From Breoghania sp. (GTDB taxonomy: Bacteria > Pseudomonadota > Alphaproteobacteria > Rhizobiales > Stappiaceae): a stretch of DNA of 64,000 nt. The notes below the pieces were generated by a model. That model worked only from the letters and a program-made list of their open reading frames with translations. It had not been told where the DNA came from and made no database searches. The number at the start of each line of letters is the position of its first letter. Positions within the stretch are counted from its first letter, which is position 1. Below, one piece after another: positions 26,103 to 33,623 of the stretch. Location of the stretch: contig NZ_OY771475.1 of the NCBI RefSeq assembly GCF_963674635.1, forward strand, positions 62,001-126,000, written 5' to 3'. The position numbers and the translations under genes were made by a program.

Positions 26103-27917
26103 ATGTTCCAGACCTATGATCCCCCTTCCGAATCAGGTGCGCGCGGCGACCGGTTGGTCGCCCTGCGGGCCGAACTCACCCGGCGCGGTCTCGATGGTTT
26201 CATCGTGCCGCGCACCGACACCCACCAGAACGAATATGTCGCCCCGTGCGAGGAGCGTCTTGCCTGGCTGACCGGCTTTGGCGGGTCCGCTGGCGCGGCC
26301 GTCGTCCTTCAGGACAAGGCTGCCATTTTCGTGGACGGTCGCTACACGCTTCAGGTGCGCAATCAGGTCGATACGACGGCCTTCGAGCCGCTGCATCTGA
26401 TCGAGACGCCGCCATCCTCGTGGATCGCGCGGACGGCGAAACCCGGCATGTGCATCGGCTATGACGCGATGTTGCACACGATCAACGGCGTGAAGACGCT
26501 GAAAGCGGCCTGCGAAAAGGCGGGGGTCAAGCTTGTCGCCGTCGACGGCAATCCGATCGATGCGATCTGGTCCGACCGACCCGAACCGCCGCTTGCACCG
26601 GTGGTGCTGCATCCGATGGCCTTTGCGGGCGAGGCGGCAAGCGACAAGATCGCTCGGCTTCAGGCGGAGCTTCGCGAGGCCAAAACGGATGCCGCTGTGA
26701 TCGCGCAGCTCGATTCCATCGCCTGGCTCTTCAATATACGCGGCGGCGATATTGCCCGCATTCCGGTTACGCTCGCTTTCGCCATTCTGCGCGCCGATGC
26801 CGCTCCCCAGCTATTCATCGATGGCCGCAAGCTCTCGGGCAATGTGGCCGAAACGCTTGGCCATCTGGCCGAGATCGCCGAGCCGGAGGGGTTCCTGCCC
26901 GCGCTCGATGCGTTTTCCGGCAAGTGCGTGCTGGTCGATCCCGACTGGGGCGCGCAGGCCATTGCTGACCGGCTTGTGGCGGCGGGCGCGAAGCTGCGCT
27001 TCGGCTCCGATCCGGTGCTGTTGCCCAAGGCGCTCAAGAACACGGCGGAGATTGACGGTGCGCGCGCCGCGCATCGCCGCGACGGGGCTGCCTATGCGCG
27101 GTTCCTGAAGTGGTTCACGGAAGAAGCGCCCAAGGGCGGGCTCGATGAGATCTCGACCGCCAAAGCACTTGAGACTTTCCGTGCGGAGACCGGCAAGCTG
27201 AAGGACATCTCCTTCGACACGATTTCCGGTTCCGGGCCGAACGGGGCCATCGTCCATTATCGCGTGACGACGGATACCTGCCGCCCGATCGAGATGAACA
27301 GTCTCTATCTGTGCGATTCCGGCGCCCAGTATGAGGACGGCACCACCGACGTCACCCGCACCTTCGCGGTGGGCGAGCCGAGCGCGGACATGAAGCGGGA
27401 ATTCACGCTCGTTCTGAAGGGCCATATCGGTCTTTCCAGCGCGCGTTTCCCGCAAGGCACGTCAGGCGCGCAGCTCGACACCTTGGCGCGCATTCCCTTG
27501 TGGAAGGGCGGCCTCGATTTCGATCACGGCACGGGCCATGGTGTCGGCTCCTATCTCTCGGTTCACGAGGGACCGCAGCGCATCGCCAAGACGAACAAGG
27601 TCCCGCTTCAGCCGGGCATGATCGTCTCCAACGAGCCGGGCACCTATCGCACGGGCAAGTGGGGCATCCGCATCGAAAACCTCGAACTGGTCTCGCCGGC
27701 GAGCGCGATTGAGGGCGGCGAGCGGCCCATGTTGAGCCTTGAGACGCTGACGCTCATTCCGATTGACCGCAAGCTGATCGAAACGGACCTCCTGACCGGG
27801 GAGGAACGGGCGTGGGTCGATGCCTATCATGCGCGCGTTTTGCAAGAGATCGGGCCGCTGGTCGATGAAGAAACCCGTGCCTGGCTTGAGGGAGCCACGG
27901 CCCCGCTTGAGGGCTGA
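26103..27917 (+). CDS. Xaa-Pro aminopeptidase (M24B, three-domain type)
   Basis: Metallopeptidase that removes an N-terminal residue preceding proline. The 604-residue length and three-domain layout resemble eukaryotic cytosolic aminopeptidase P1 more than the 440-residue E. coli PepP. The creatinase-like N-terminal domain starts RLVALRAELTRRGLDGFIVPRTD. The pita-bread catalytic domain shows all five metal ligands: D405 and D416 in LCDSGAQYEDGTTDVTRTF, H479 in GTGHGVGSYLS, E511 in SNEPGTY and E525 in GIRIENL. No signal peptide is seen, so it is cytoplasmic. An AGAGGAGT ribosome site precedes the ATG. Confidence 0.93.
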   Translation: MFQTYDPPSESGARGDRLVALRAELTRRGLDGFIVPRTDTHQNEYVAPCEERLAWLTGFGGSAGAAVVLQDKAAIFVDGRYTLQVRNQVDTTAFEPLHLIETPPSSWIARTAKPGMCIGYDAMLHTINGVKTLKAACEKAGVKLVAVDGNPIDAIWSDRPEPPLAPVVLHPMAFAGEAASDKIARLQAELREAKTDAAVIAQLDSIAWLFNIRGGDIARIPVTLAFAILRADAAPQLFIDGRKLSGNVAETLGHLAEIAEPEGFLPALDAFSGKCVLVDPDWGAQAIADRLVAAGAKLRFGSDPVLLPKALKNTAEIDGARAAHRRDGAAYARFLKWFTEEAPKGGLDEISTAKALETFRAETGKLKDISFDTISGSGPNGAIVHYRVTTDTCRPIEMNSLYLCDSGAQYEDGTTDVTRTFAVGEPSADMKREFTLVLKGHIGLSSARFPQGTSGAQLDTLARIPLWKGGLDFDHGTGHGVGSYLSVHEGPQRIAKTNKVPLQPGMIVSNEPGTYRTGKWGIRIENLELVSPASAIEGGERPMLSLETLTLIPIDRKLIETDLLTGEERAWVDAYHARVLQEIGPLVDEETRAWLEGATAPLEG

Positions 27918-28000
27918 CGGGCGGGGTTGAAAAACGGCGCGCGCGGGTGCGATGTCTCCGCGCGCGCCACATCTGTCTCATGGGCTGTCCGGGAGGGGGC

Positions 28001-29047
28001 ATGAAGGTTCTCGACGTGCTGCGCGCGCCGCTTTGGGCCGCAGAGCTTGCCACGGGCGCGAAGTCGTTTCGCGGCAATCCCATCATCGGCAGCCCTGTGC
28101 TCAACGAACGCGGCCTTCACGCCAGGCGGGCGCTGCTTGCCGAGCGCATGGCCGATTGGCGACGCAGGCGGCTTTCGCATCTGGTCGATCAGGAAGATGC
28201 CGAGGCTTATGCGCGCGACGGTTTCGTCATGCGCCGCAACGTTCTGCCGGAGGCCGCGTTTCAAGCGCTTCGCCGGGCGGTGGAGGACAATGCCTTCCCG
28301 GCGCAGGAAATGTGGCAGGGCAACGCGGTGACGCGCTTCACGCCTATCACCCGCGCTATCTGTGCCGGGCATCCCGAGATCGGCGATTTCGTCAGTGGCC
28401 AGCTCTTTCAGGGATTGCTGCGCTATGTGGCATCGGCCAATGCCGACCCGATCGTGTTCTTTCACACGGTCTTTGCCGAGCCGGACCGCGGCCCGCGCGA
28501 TCCGCAGACAGTCTTTCACTCCGACACGTTCCATGCCACCGCAAAGGCGTGGTTCTTCCTGGAGGATGTGAGCGCGGATGGCGGGCCTTTCACCTATGTC
28601 CCGGGCTCGCACCGCATGACGCCGGAGCGCCTGCGCTGGGAGTACGAACAGTCGCTAACAGCGCATGAACACAAGAATGTGCATCACGCTCTGGGCTCGT
28701 TTCGCGTGTCGGATGAAGAGCTGAAGGAACTGGGCTTTCCCGCACCCGTCAGCATGGCTGTTCCGGCGAATACGCTGGTCGTGGCCGATACGCACGGCTT
28801 TCATGCGCGCGGTGTATCTAGCAAGGCGACCGTGCGGCTCGGGATCTACGGCTCGCTTCGGCGCAATCCGTTCCTCCCCTTTGCCGGGCTCGACCCCTTC
28901 TCCTTGCCGGGCCTGAGCGGTCGGCAGGCGGAAATCCATGATGCGATCAATTCGTGGAAGCACAAAAAGGGCAAGACGGGGCAACCACCGGTGGGCGCGG
29001 TCAAGCCGCTCGATCCGCCGGTCAGGTGGCGGGGGGAGAAGGCATGA
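28001..29047 (+). CDS. phytanoyl-CoA dioxygenase (PhyH) family protein
   Basis: Probable Fe(II)/2-oxoglutarate-dependent oxygenase. ATG at 28001 was chosen because GGGAGGGGGC lies directly upstream. The 348-residue protein carries a plausible HxD iron motif, H173-x-D175 in VFHSDTFHATAK, a distal histidine in VVADTHGFHARG (H265 or H268) and an arginine shortly after (R279) for 2-oxoglutarate. The PGSHRMTPERL segment is also typical of PhyH proteins. The substrate is unknown. It follows aminopeptidase P by 83 bases and is followed by a repeat-filled spacer. Confidence 0.8.
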   Translation: MKVLDVLRAPLWAAELATGAKSFRGNPIIGSPVLNERGLHARRALLAERMADWRRRRLSHLVDQEDAEAYARDGFVMRRNVLPEAAFQALRRAVEDNAFPAQEMWQGNAVTRFTPITRAICAGHPEIGDFVSGQLFQGLLRYVASANADPIVFFHTVFAEPDRGPRDPQTVFHSDTFHATAKAWFFLEDVSADGGPFTYVPGSHRMTPERLRWEYEQSLTAHEHKNVHHALGSFRVSDEELKELGFPAPVSMAVPANTLVVADTHGFHARGVSSKATVRLGIYGSLRRNPFLPFAGLDPFSLPGLSGRQAEIHDAINSWKHKKGKTGQPPVGAVKPLDPPVRWRGEKA

Positions 29048-29133
29048 GGACAGGGGGGGGCTATGAGCCTGCTTCCTCGGTCTGATCCGCTCGCGACTGG
29101 TAGAGACGTCTTCGTATCCACGACAGCTCTACG

Positions 29134-29280
29134 CCCCTCACCCCGGCCCTCTCCCAACGGGAGAGGGGGCGGATGCGGCTGGGTTTTGGGAAAGCTGCGC
29201 GGGACGGCAAAGATAGGTGCGGCATACTCCAAGCACCTCTCCCATGGGGAGAGGTCGGACCGAAAGGTCCGGGTGAGGGG
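29134..29280. repeat. nested palindromic intergenic element
   Basis: CCCCTCACCCCGG (29134-29146), followed by a CCCTCTCCC/GGGAGAGGG hairpin, faces a right half with CCTCTCCC/GGGGAGAGG, GGACC/GGTCC and CCGGGTGAGGGG ending at 29280. The ends are near-perfect reverse complements. The element has the look of a dispersed, structured-RNA-forming repeat. It lies in the PhyH-PhaZ spacer, next to another repeat of a different family. Confidence 0.75.
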
Positions 29281-29366
29281 ATGGGATGTCGCGAGGGTAC
29301 GGAGAGCCTGCTGCGCTTCATGAGAGGGCTGATCACGCCCGGAGACGTGGTCGGCTCCGGGCGTGC

Positions 29367-29521
29367 GGCCCATCCTTCGAGACGGCGTCTGCGGCGCCTC
29401 CTCAGGATGACGATGTGTTTGTGGAAGCCCCCACTGATCCGAGGTCACCGTCTGCGACCAACCCAGCCCTCAACGCCATCCCGAGGAGCCCGCGAAAAGC
29501 GGGCGTCTCGAAGGATGGCCG
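29367..29521. repeat. long inverted repeat element, copy 2
   Basis: The left arm (29367-29413) contains CATCCTTCGAGACG and CTCCTCAGGATGACG. The right arm (29474-29521) contains CCATCCCGAGGAG and CGTCTCGAAGGATG. These match the arms of the 21431-21563 element, with about 60 bases of different sequence between them. Each arm also contains a small internal GC-rich stem (CCCGCGAAAAGCGGG in the right arm). Confidence 0.8.
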
Positions 29522-29559
29522 CACATTCGGAACGCGCGCGCCGTAAACCCTTCCCGCCA

Positions 29560-30774
29560 CTACTCCATCGACAGGATCATGTTGCGCACGACGGGATAGA
29601 TCTCGCGTTCCCAGCGTTTGCCGTTGAAGACGCCGTAATGGCCGACATTGGCCTGCATGTGATGGCGCTTCAGGTGGGGGCGCAGCGAGTTGCACAGCTC
29701 ATGCGCCGCAGACGTCTGGCCCAGCGCGCAGATGTCATCGCGTCCGCCTTCCACGGTGAGGAGTGCGGTGCGCGTAATCGCGCCGGGATTGACCGGCTTG
29801 CCCTTGTAGGTGAACGCGCCCCTGGCAAGCTCCGCCTTGTGGAACACACGGTCGATGGTCTCGATGTAGAATTCTTCCGTGAGATCGAGGATGGCGAAAT
29901 ATTCGTCGTAGAAGTCCTTGATCTTTCGCGCTTCCTCATCCCGGCCATGGGCGAGGTGTTCGTAGAGGTGCTCATGCGCCCTGGAATGGCGGTCCATGTT
30001 CATGGCCATGAAGGCGGTGAGCTGGAGGAACCCCGGATAGACCCGTCGCCCGCCGCCGGCATAGCGTGACGGCACCGTGGCAATGACGGAGCGCTGGAAC
30101 CAGGCGAGGGACTTCGCCACCGCGAATTCGTTCACCTCCGTCGGGCTTTCGCGCGGATCGATGGGCCCGGCCATCAGTGTCATGGACAGCGGTGTGTCGG
30201 GGTGCTTTTCCTCCGACATGACGGCGACGGCGGCAAGTGTTTGAACGCAGGGCTGGCAGACGGCCAGAACATGCGCGCCGGGGCCGATCTCTTCCAGAAA
30301 GCGGATAAGATAGCCGATATAGTCCTCCACACCGAAGGCTCCCGCTTCCACAGGAACGTCGCGGGCATTGGTCCAGTCGGTGATGTAGACGTCATGATCG
30401 CGCAGCAGGGTCTGGACCGTACCGCGCAGCAGTGTCGCGAAATGGCCCGAGAGAGGCGCCACGACAAGCACACGCGGCTGCGGCGTATCAACGTCCTTGG
30501 TAAAATGCAGGAGTTGCCCAAAAGGAAGGTCGAGCGCGATTTCCGCCTTCACGGGCACCAGCCGGTTGCCGCTCATGACCTCGGTAATGTCGAATTCCGG
30601 GCGGGCGTGGCTGAGCTCGAACCGCTCCACCATCTCAAGGCCTGCCTTGAATCTGCGGCGGCTCTCTTCCGGCCATGTCCATAAAAACGTGTCGGTTGTG
30701 GCCTTCAACTGCCGTGCGAAAAAGCGCACGGGCTCCATCAGATCATCCTGTAATTGGTAAGCCCGATACATCAT
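29560..30774 (-). CDS. phaZ: intracellular polyhydroxybutyrate depolymerase (PhaZ)
   Basis: Enzyme that mobilises stored PHB granules to hydroxybutyrate oligomers or monomers. The 404-residue product has an alpha/beta-hydrolase core with the nucleophile cysteine in the CQPC motif (C176 in HVLAVCQPCVQTL) typical of intracellular PHB depolymerases, plus VLVVAPLSGHFATLLRGTV, YITDWTNARDVP, a late aspartate in LTVEGGRDDI and the C-terminal histidine segment ANVGHYGVFNGKRW. There is no signal peptide. Start 30774 (MMYRAYQLQDD) was chosen because homologues begin there. It is transcribed divergently from the glutathione transferase across a palindrome-rich spacer. Confidence 0.92.
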   Translation of the reverse strand: MMYRAYQLQDDLMEPVRFFARQLKATTDTFLWTWPEESRRRFKAGLEMVERFELSHARPEFDITEVMSGNRLVPVKAEIALDLPFGQLLHFTKDVDTPQPRVLVVAPLSGHFATLLRGTVQTLLRDHDVYITDWTNARDVPVEAGAFGVEDYIGYLIRFLEEIGPGAHVLAVCQPCVQTLAAVAVMSEEKHPDTPLSMTLMAGPIDPRESPTEVNEFAVAKSLAWFQRSVIATVPSRYAGGGRRVYPGFLQLTAFMAMNMDRHSRAHEHLYEHLAHGRDEEARKIKDFYDEYFAILDLTEEFYIETIDRVFHKAELARGAFTYKGKPVNPGAITRTALLTVEGGRDDICALGQTSAAHELCNSLRPHLKRHHMQANVGHYGVFNGKRWEREIYPVVRNMILSME

Positions 30775-30820
30775 GGTTCGTCCCGTCTCCCCCCCAGACA
30801 ACACATCTCCACAAAATGCT

Positions 30821-30862
30821 ACAATGTTATATATTGTGCAATGCGAGAGAATTACGCATTGC
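30821..30862. promoter_or_regulatory. two adjacent palindromes in the phaZ/gst divergent promoter
   Basis: ACAAT-N7-ATTGT (30821-30837) is directly followed by GCAATGCG-N9-CGCATTGC (30838-30862), an 8-bp perfect inverted repeat. Both lie in the 116-base spacer between divergent genes, 28 bases before the gst start. They look like operator sites; the regulator is unknown. Confidence 0.5.
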
Positions 30863-30890
30863 GGAAGCTGCGTAAAGATGGGCCAATATC

Positions 30891-31538
30891 ATGACGACAT
30901 TGACGATTTCATCCAAGAACTATTCTTCCTGGTCTTTGCGTGGCTGGCTTCTGTGCCGAATGGCGGGGGTCAAGTTCGAAGAGGTCAATATCGACCTCGA
31001 TGAGGAGGCGCGCCAGGAATTGCTGCTTCTGTCGCCGTCCGTGCTGGTGCCGCGCCTCACTCATGGGGATGTGACCGTGTGGGACACGCTGGCGATCGCT
31101 GCCTATCTGGCGGAGGAATACCCCGATGCGAAGCTGATGCCGGAAGAAAAGGTCGCCCGCAATCACTGCCGTTCCATCTGCGGGGAAATGCACTCCGGCT
31201 TTTACAATCTGCGTTCCGCGCTGCCGATGAACCTCAAGGCGCGTCACAAGAGCTTCAAGATTTTCTCCGGCGCGCGCCCGGAAGTGGAGCGGATCAAGAC
31301 CATCTGGCAGGAATGTCTCGACGCCTATGGTGGGCCGTACCTCTTTGGCAAGGCTCCGACCATGGCGGATGCCATGTATGCGCCGGTGTGCACACGGTTC
31401 GTGACCTACGCGGTGGAGCTGGAACCGCAACTGGCCGCCTATTGCCAGACGATCCTCGACTGGTCGCTCATGAAGGAATGGACCGCGGAAGCGATAAAGG
31501 AGCCGGACGAAATCATCGAGCTGGAAGTGGAGTTCTGA
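30891..31538 (+). CDS. glutathione S-transferase family protein
   Basis: Cytosolic GST of 215 residues. The N-terminal thioredoxin-like domain starts MTTLTISSKNYSSWSLRGWLL, where a serine in SSWS is the likely catalytic residue, and includes the cis-proline/glutathione motif VPRLTHGDVTVWDTLAIAAYLAEE. The all-helical C-terminal domain begins about residue 90 and has PYLFGKAPTMADAMYAPV, the conserved N-capping and hydrophobic staple region. The substrate is unknown. It diverges from phaZ. Confidence 0.88.
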   Translation: MTTLTISSKNYSSWSLRGWLLCRMAGVKFEEVNIDLDEEARQELLLLSPSVLVPRLTHGDVTVWDTLAIAAYLAEEYPDAKLMPEEKVARNHCRSICGEMHSGFYNLRSALPMNLKARHKSFKIFSGARPEVERIKTIWQECLDAYGGPYLFGKAPTMADAMYAPVCTRFVTYAVELEPQLAAYCQTILDWSLMKEWTAEAIKEPDEIIELEVEF

Positions 31539-31548
31539 GGCTCGCGCC

Positions 31549-31860
31549 TCAACCGATGATGGCGCGCAGGCCGACCACGCAGGCAACGCCGATCACGACC
31601 ACCGCGAAAAGCGGCAAGCGGGTGGCGGCAATCGCCGTGATGGCGGCGGCAAGGGTCTCCGCCCAGCCTGTGGCCACCACCATCGGTGCAATGACCGCCA
31701 TCAGCACCGCCGACGGCACCGCTTCCAGGGCGGCCTTGAAGCGTCCCGTTGATGGCATGTGACGCACCAGCATGAGGCCGGCGAGCCGCGTGGCGTAGGT
31801 CGCCAGTCCCATGGCGACAATCGCCGCCAGCGTGGGAAGGTCGAGGGAAAGGGCGTTCAT
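31549..31860 (-). CDS. azlD: AzlD-family branched-chain amino acid exporter subunit
   Basis: Small inner-membrane protein of 103 residues with about four hydrophobic segments, the usual AzlD size. The start at 31860 (MNALSLDLPTL) overlaps the stop of azlC by four bases, which indicates translational coupling; a longer upstream extension in the same frame lies inside azlC and is not protein-like. The segments ATYATRLAGLMLV and EAVPSAVLMAVIAPMV fit AzlD. With AzlC it forms an exporter for branched-chain amino acids or related compounds. Confidence 0.87.
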   Translation of the reverse strand: MNALSLDLPTLAAIVAMGLATYATRLAGLMLVRHMPSTGRFKAALEAVPSAVLMAVIAPMVVATGWAETLAAAITAIAATRLPLFAVVVIGVACVVGLRAIIG

Positions 31861-32678
31861 GACGGGCGCCCTTCTGTCCGGGTGGTGTCTGAGATGCTGC
31901 CCGCGTGCGGTGCTTCCATCTGCGGACCGGGCATGTCCACGCTCCATTCGCCGGTTGTCGTTTCCGGTGTTTCCTTAAGGGGCCGCCATGTGAGTGCGGC
32001 GGCCAGCATGCCTGCGACCGCGCCTGCGAGGATGTACCAGGCTCCGTCCACGTGGGCGTGGACGACGGCTGCGGTTCCCGCGCTTGCGATCAGCACCGCG
32101 CCGGTGGATGGGCCTTTCCAGAAGCCGACGATCAGCACGATGAAGATCGCGGAAAAGGCGAAGTCGAAGCCGATATCGGATGGATCTCCCAGAACCGGGC
32201 CGATGATGCCGCCCAGCAGCGACCAGAAATTCCAGCCGATCAGAAACACCACGCCCATGCCGAAATAAAAGGCGGGTGTGAGGGGACGGGTTGCGGCGCG
32301 TGCTTCCGCCATGGCCCAAAGTTCATCGACCAGAAAATACATGGCGAAGGGGCGGATGGCGGGCGGGAAAAGCCCGAGCTTGGGCGAGATGGAGGCCCCC
32401 ATCAGCACGTGACGCAGGTTGATCAGAAGGGCTGAGAAGCCCAGCGCCAGCCAGGGGGCGGGCGTTGACCAGATTTCCACAGCGACGAACTGGGCGCTGC
32501 CTGCGAAGACCAGCGTGCTCATGAGCCCGATTTCCAGAAGCGACAGGCCTTTTTGGGAAGCGACTGCACCCAGCAGCAGGCCGAAGGGGGCGGTTGCGAG
32601 GATCACCGGCACGGCGCGCAAGATGCCTGCGGTGAATTCCGCGCGCGGGGCGTCGGGGAGGTGAAGGCGGTCTGACAT
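31857..32678 (-). CDS. azlC: AzlC-family branched-chain amino acid exporter subunit
   Basis: Polytopic inner-membrane protein of 273 residues, the large subunit of an AzlCD exporter. The sequence contains RAVPVILATAPFGLLLGAVA, LMSTLVFAGSAQFVAVEIW and LINLRHVLMGASISPKL, hallmark AzlC segments, with about seven hydrophobic stretches and a charged C-terminal tail. It lies 18 bases downstream of an AraC-type regulator transcribed in the same direction, and is followed with overlap by azlD. The three probably form one transcript. Confidence 0.92.
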   Translation of the reverse strand: MSDRLHLPDAPRAEFTAGILRAVPVILATAPFGLLLGAVASQKGLSLLEIGLMSTLVFAGSAQFVAVEIWSTPAPWLALGFSALLINLRHVLMGASISPKLGLFPPAIRPFAMYFLVDELWAMAEARAATRPLTPAFYFGMGVVFLIGWNFWSLLGGIIGPVLGDPSDIGFDFAFSAIFIVLIVGFWKGPSTGAVLIASAGTAAVVHAHVDGAWYILAGAVAGMLAAALTWRPLKETPETTTGEWSVDMPGPQMEAPHAGSISDTTRTEGRPS

Positions 32679-32696
32679 GGTGGGCTCGGTGAAAAT

Positions 32697-33557
32697 TCAG
32701 GCCGCGGTGCGGAAGGCGCCTGGGGTAATGCCCATGCGGCCCTTGAAGACGCGGTTGAGGTGACTTTGATCGTAGAAACCGCAGGCGGCGGCCACTTGCG
32801 GCGGGGGGACGTCGTTCAGCAGCAACCGGCGCGCGGCGTGGACCCGGCGGTCGAGCAGGAAGGCGTGCGGGGCCTGGCCGTAAGTCTTGCGGAAGGTGCG
32901 CAGGAAATGATGACGGCTGAGCCCGGCGATTGCGGCCAGCGTGGCAAGGTCCATGGCCTCATCCAGATGCGCGTCGATGTAGTCGCGGGCCCGGGCAAGG
33001 CCCGGATGCGGCGACACGGCGTAGACGGCCGGTTCCAGATCCGCAAAGCGGGTGAGCGCTTCGGTGAAGAAACGGTGGAACAGCTCATCGCTCTCAAGGT
33101 CGCCGTATCCTGCCTCCAGTCGGCCGTGGGCGCGGGCGAAGGTCATGGCGAGGGCGGGATCGCGGACAATGGGCGCGCGAAAGCGGGGCTGGGTGCGTGG
33201 ACAGCGACCCAGCATGTCCTCGGCGATCCCGGCAATGAAATCGGCTTCGGGATAGGACATGCGATAGGTGTAGCCGCCTTCCACGGGCGCGCCGTCGTGC
33301 AGTTCGCCGGGATTGACGAAGCAGATGTCCCCCTGCCGCGCCGCCCCCCGGTAACCGGCTATGTTGACGCCCTCGCATCCGGCGACGATGGCACCCGCCA
33401 CGTAGGTCTCATGGGTGTGCGGGGTATAGACGTGCGTGCGGAAGGTCGCCGACAGGCATTCCAGTGCGTCATGGCGCGGCTCACGCCAGAAGCGCGCGCA
33501 TTCGCCTGTGCCCATGCTCGTCAGTTCGACCGTTTCGGGTTGGTTCGTCATCGTCAT
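32697..33557 (-). CDS. AraC-family transcriptional regulator
   Basis: DNA-binding regulator of 286 residues. The N-terminal cupin-like AraC ligand domain is seen in THVYTPHTHETYVAGAIVAGCEGV and GDICFVNPGELHDGAPVEGG. The C-terminal pair of helix-turn-helix motifs covers the last 100 residues, with DLATLAAIAGLSRHHFLRTFRKTYGQAPHAFLLDRRV and VAAACGFYDQSHLNRVFKGRMGITP. It is immediately upstream of azlCD on the same strand, so it may regulate amino acid export. The start could also be the ATG two codons later. Confidence 0.9.
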   Translation of the reverse strand: MTMTNQPETVELTSMGTGECARFWREPRHDALECLSATFRTHVYTPHTHETYVAGAIVAGCEGVNIAGYRGAARQGDICFVNPGELHDGAPVEGGYTYRMSYPEADFIAGIAEDMLGRCPRTQPRFRAPIVRDPALAMTFARAHGRLEAGYGDLESDELFHRFFTEALTRFADLEPAVYAVSPHPGLARARDYIDAHLDEAMDLATLAAIAGLSRHHFLRTFRKTYGQAPHAFLLDRRVHAARRLLLNDVPPPQVAAACGFYDQSHLNRVFKGRMGITPGAFRTAA

Positions 33558-33623
33558 GGAAAAACTGTAGCGGCTCGACGCAGCGGTGTCTTGGATGCAA
33601 TTGCTGTTGCGGCCCCGTCAGCG

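Noticed and set aside
29173..30069. 298-residue plus-strand frame over the repeat region and phaZ 3' end
   Set aside because: It runs through two palindromic repeats and then antisense to phaZ, so it is not a real gene.
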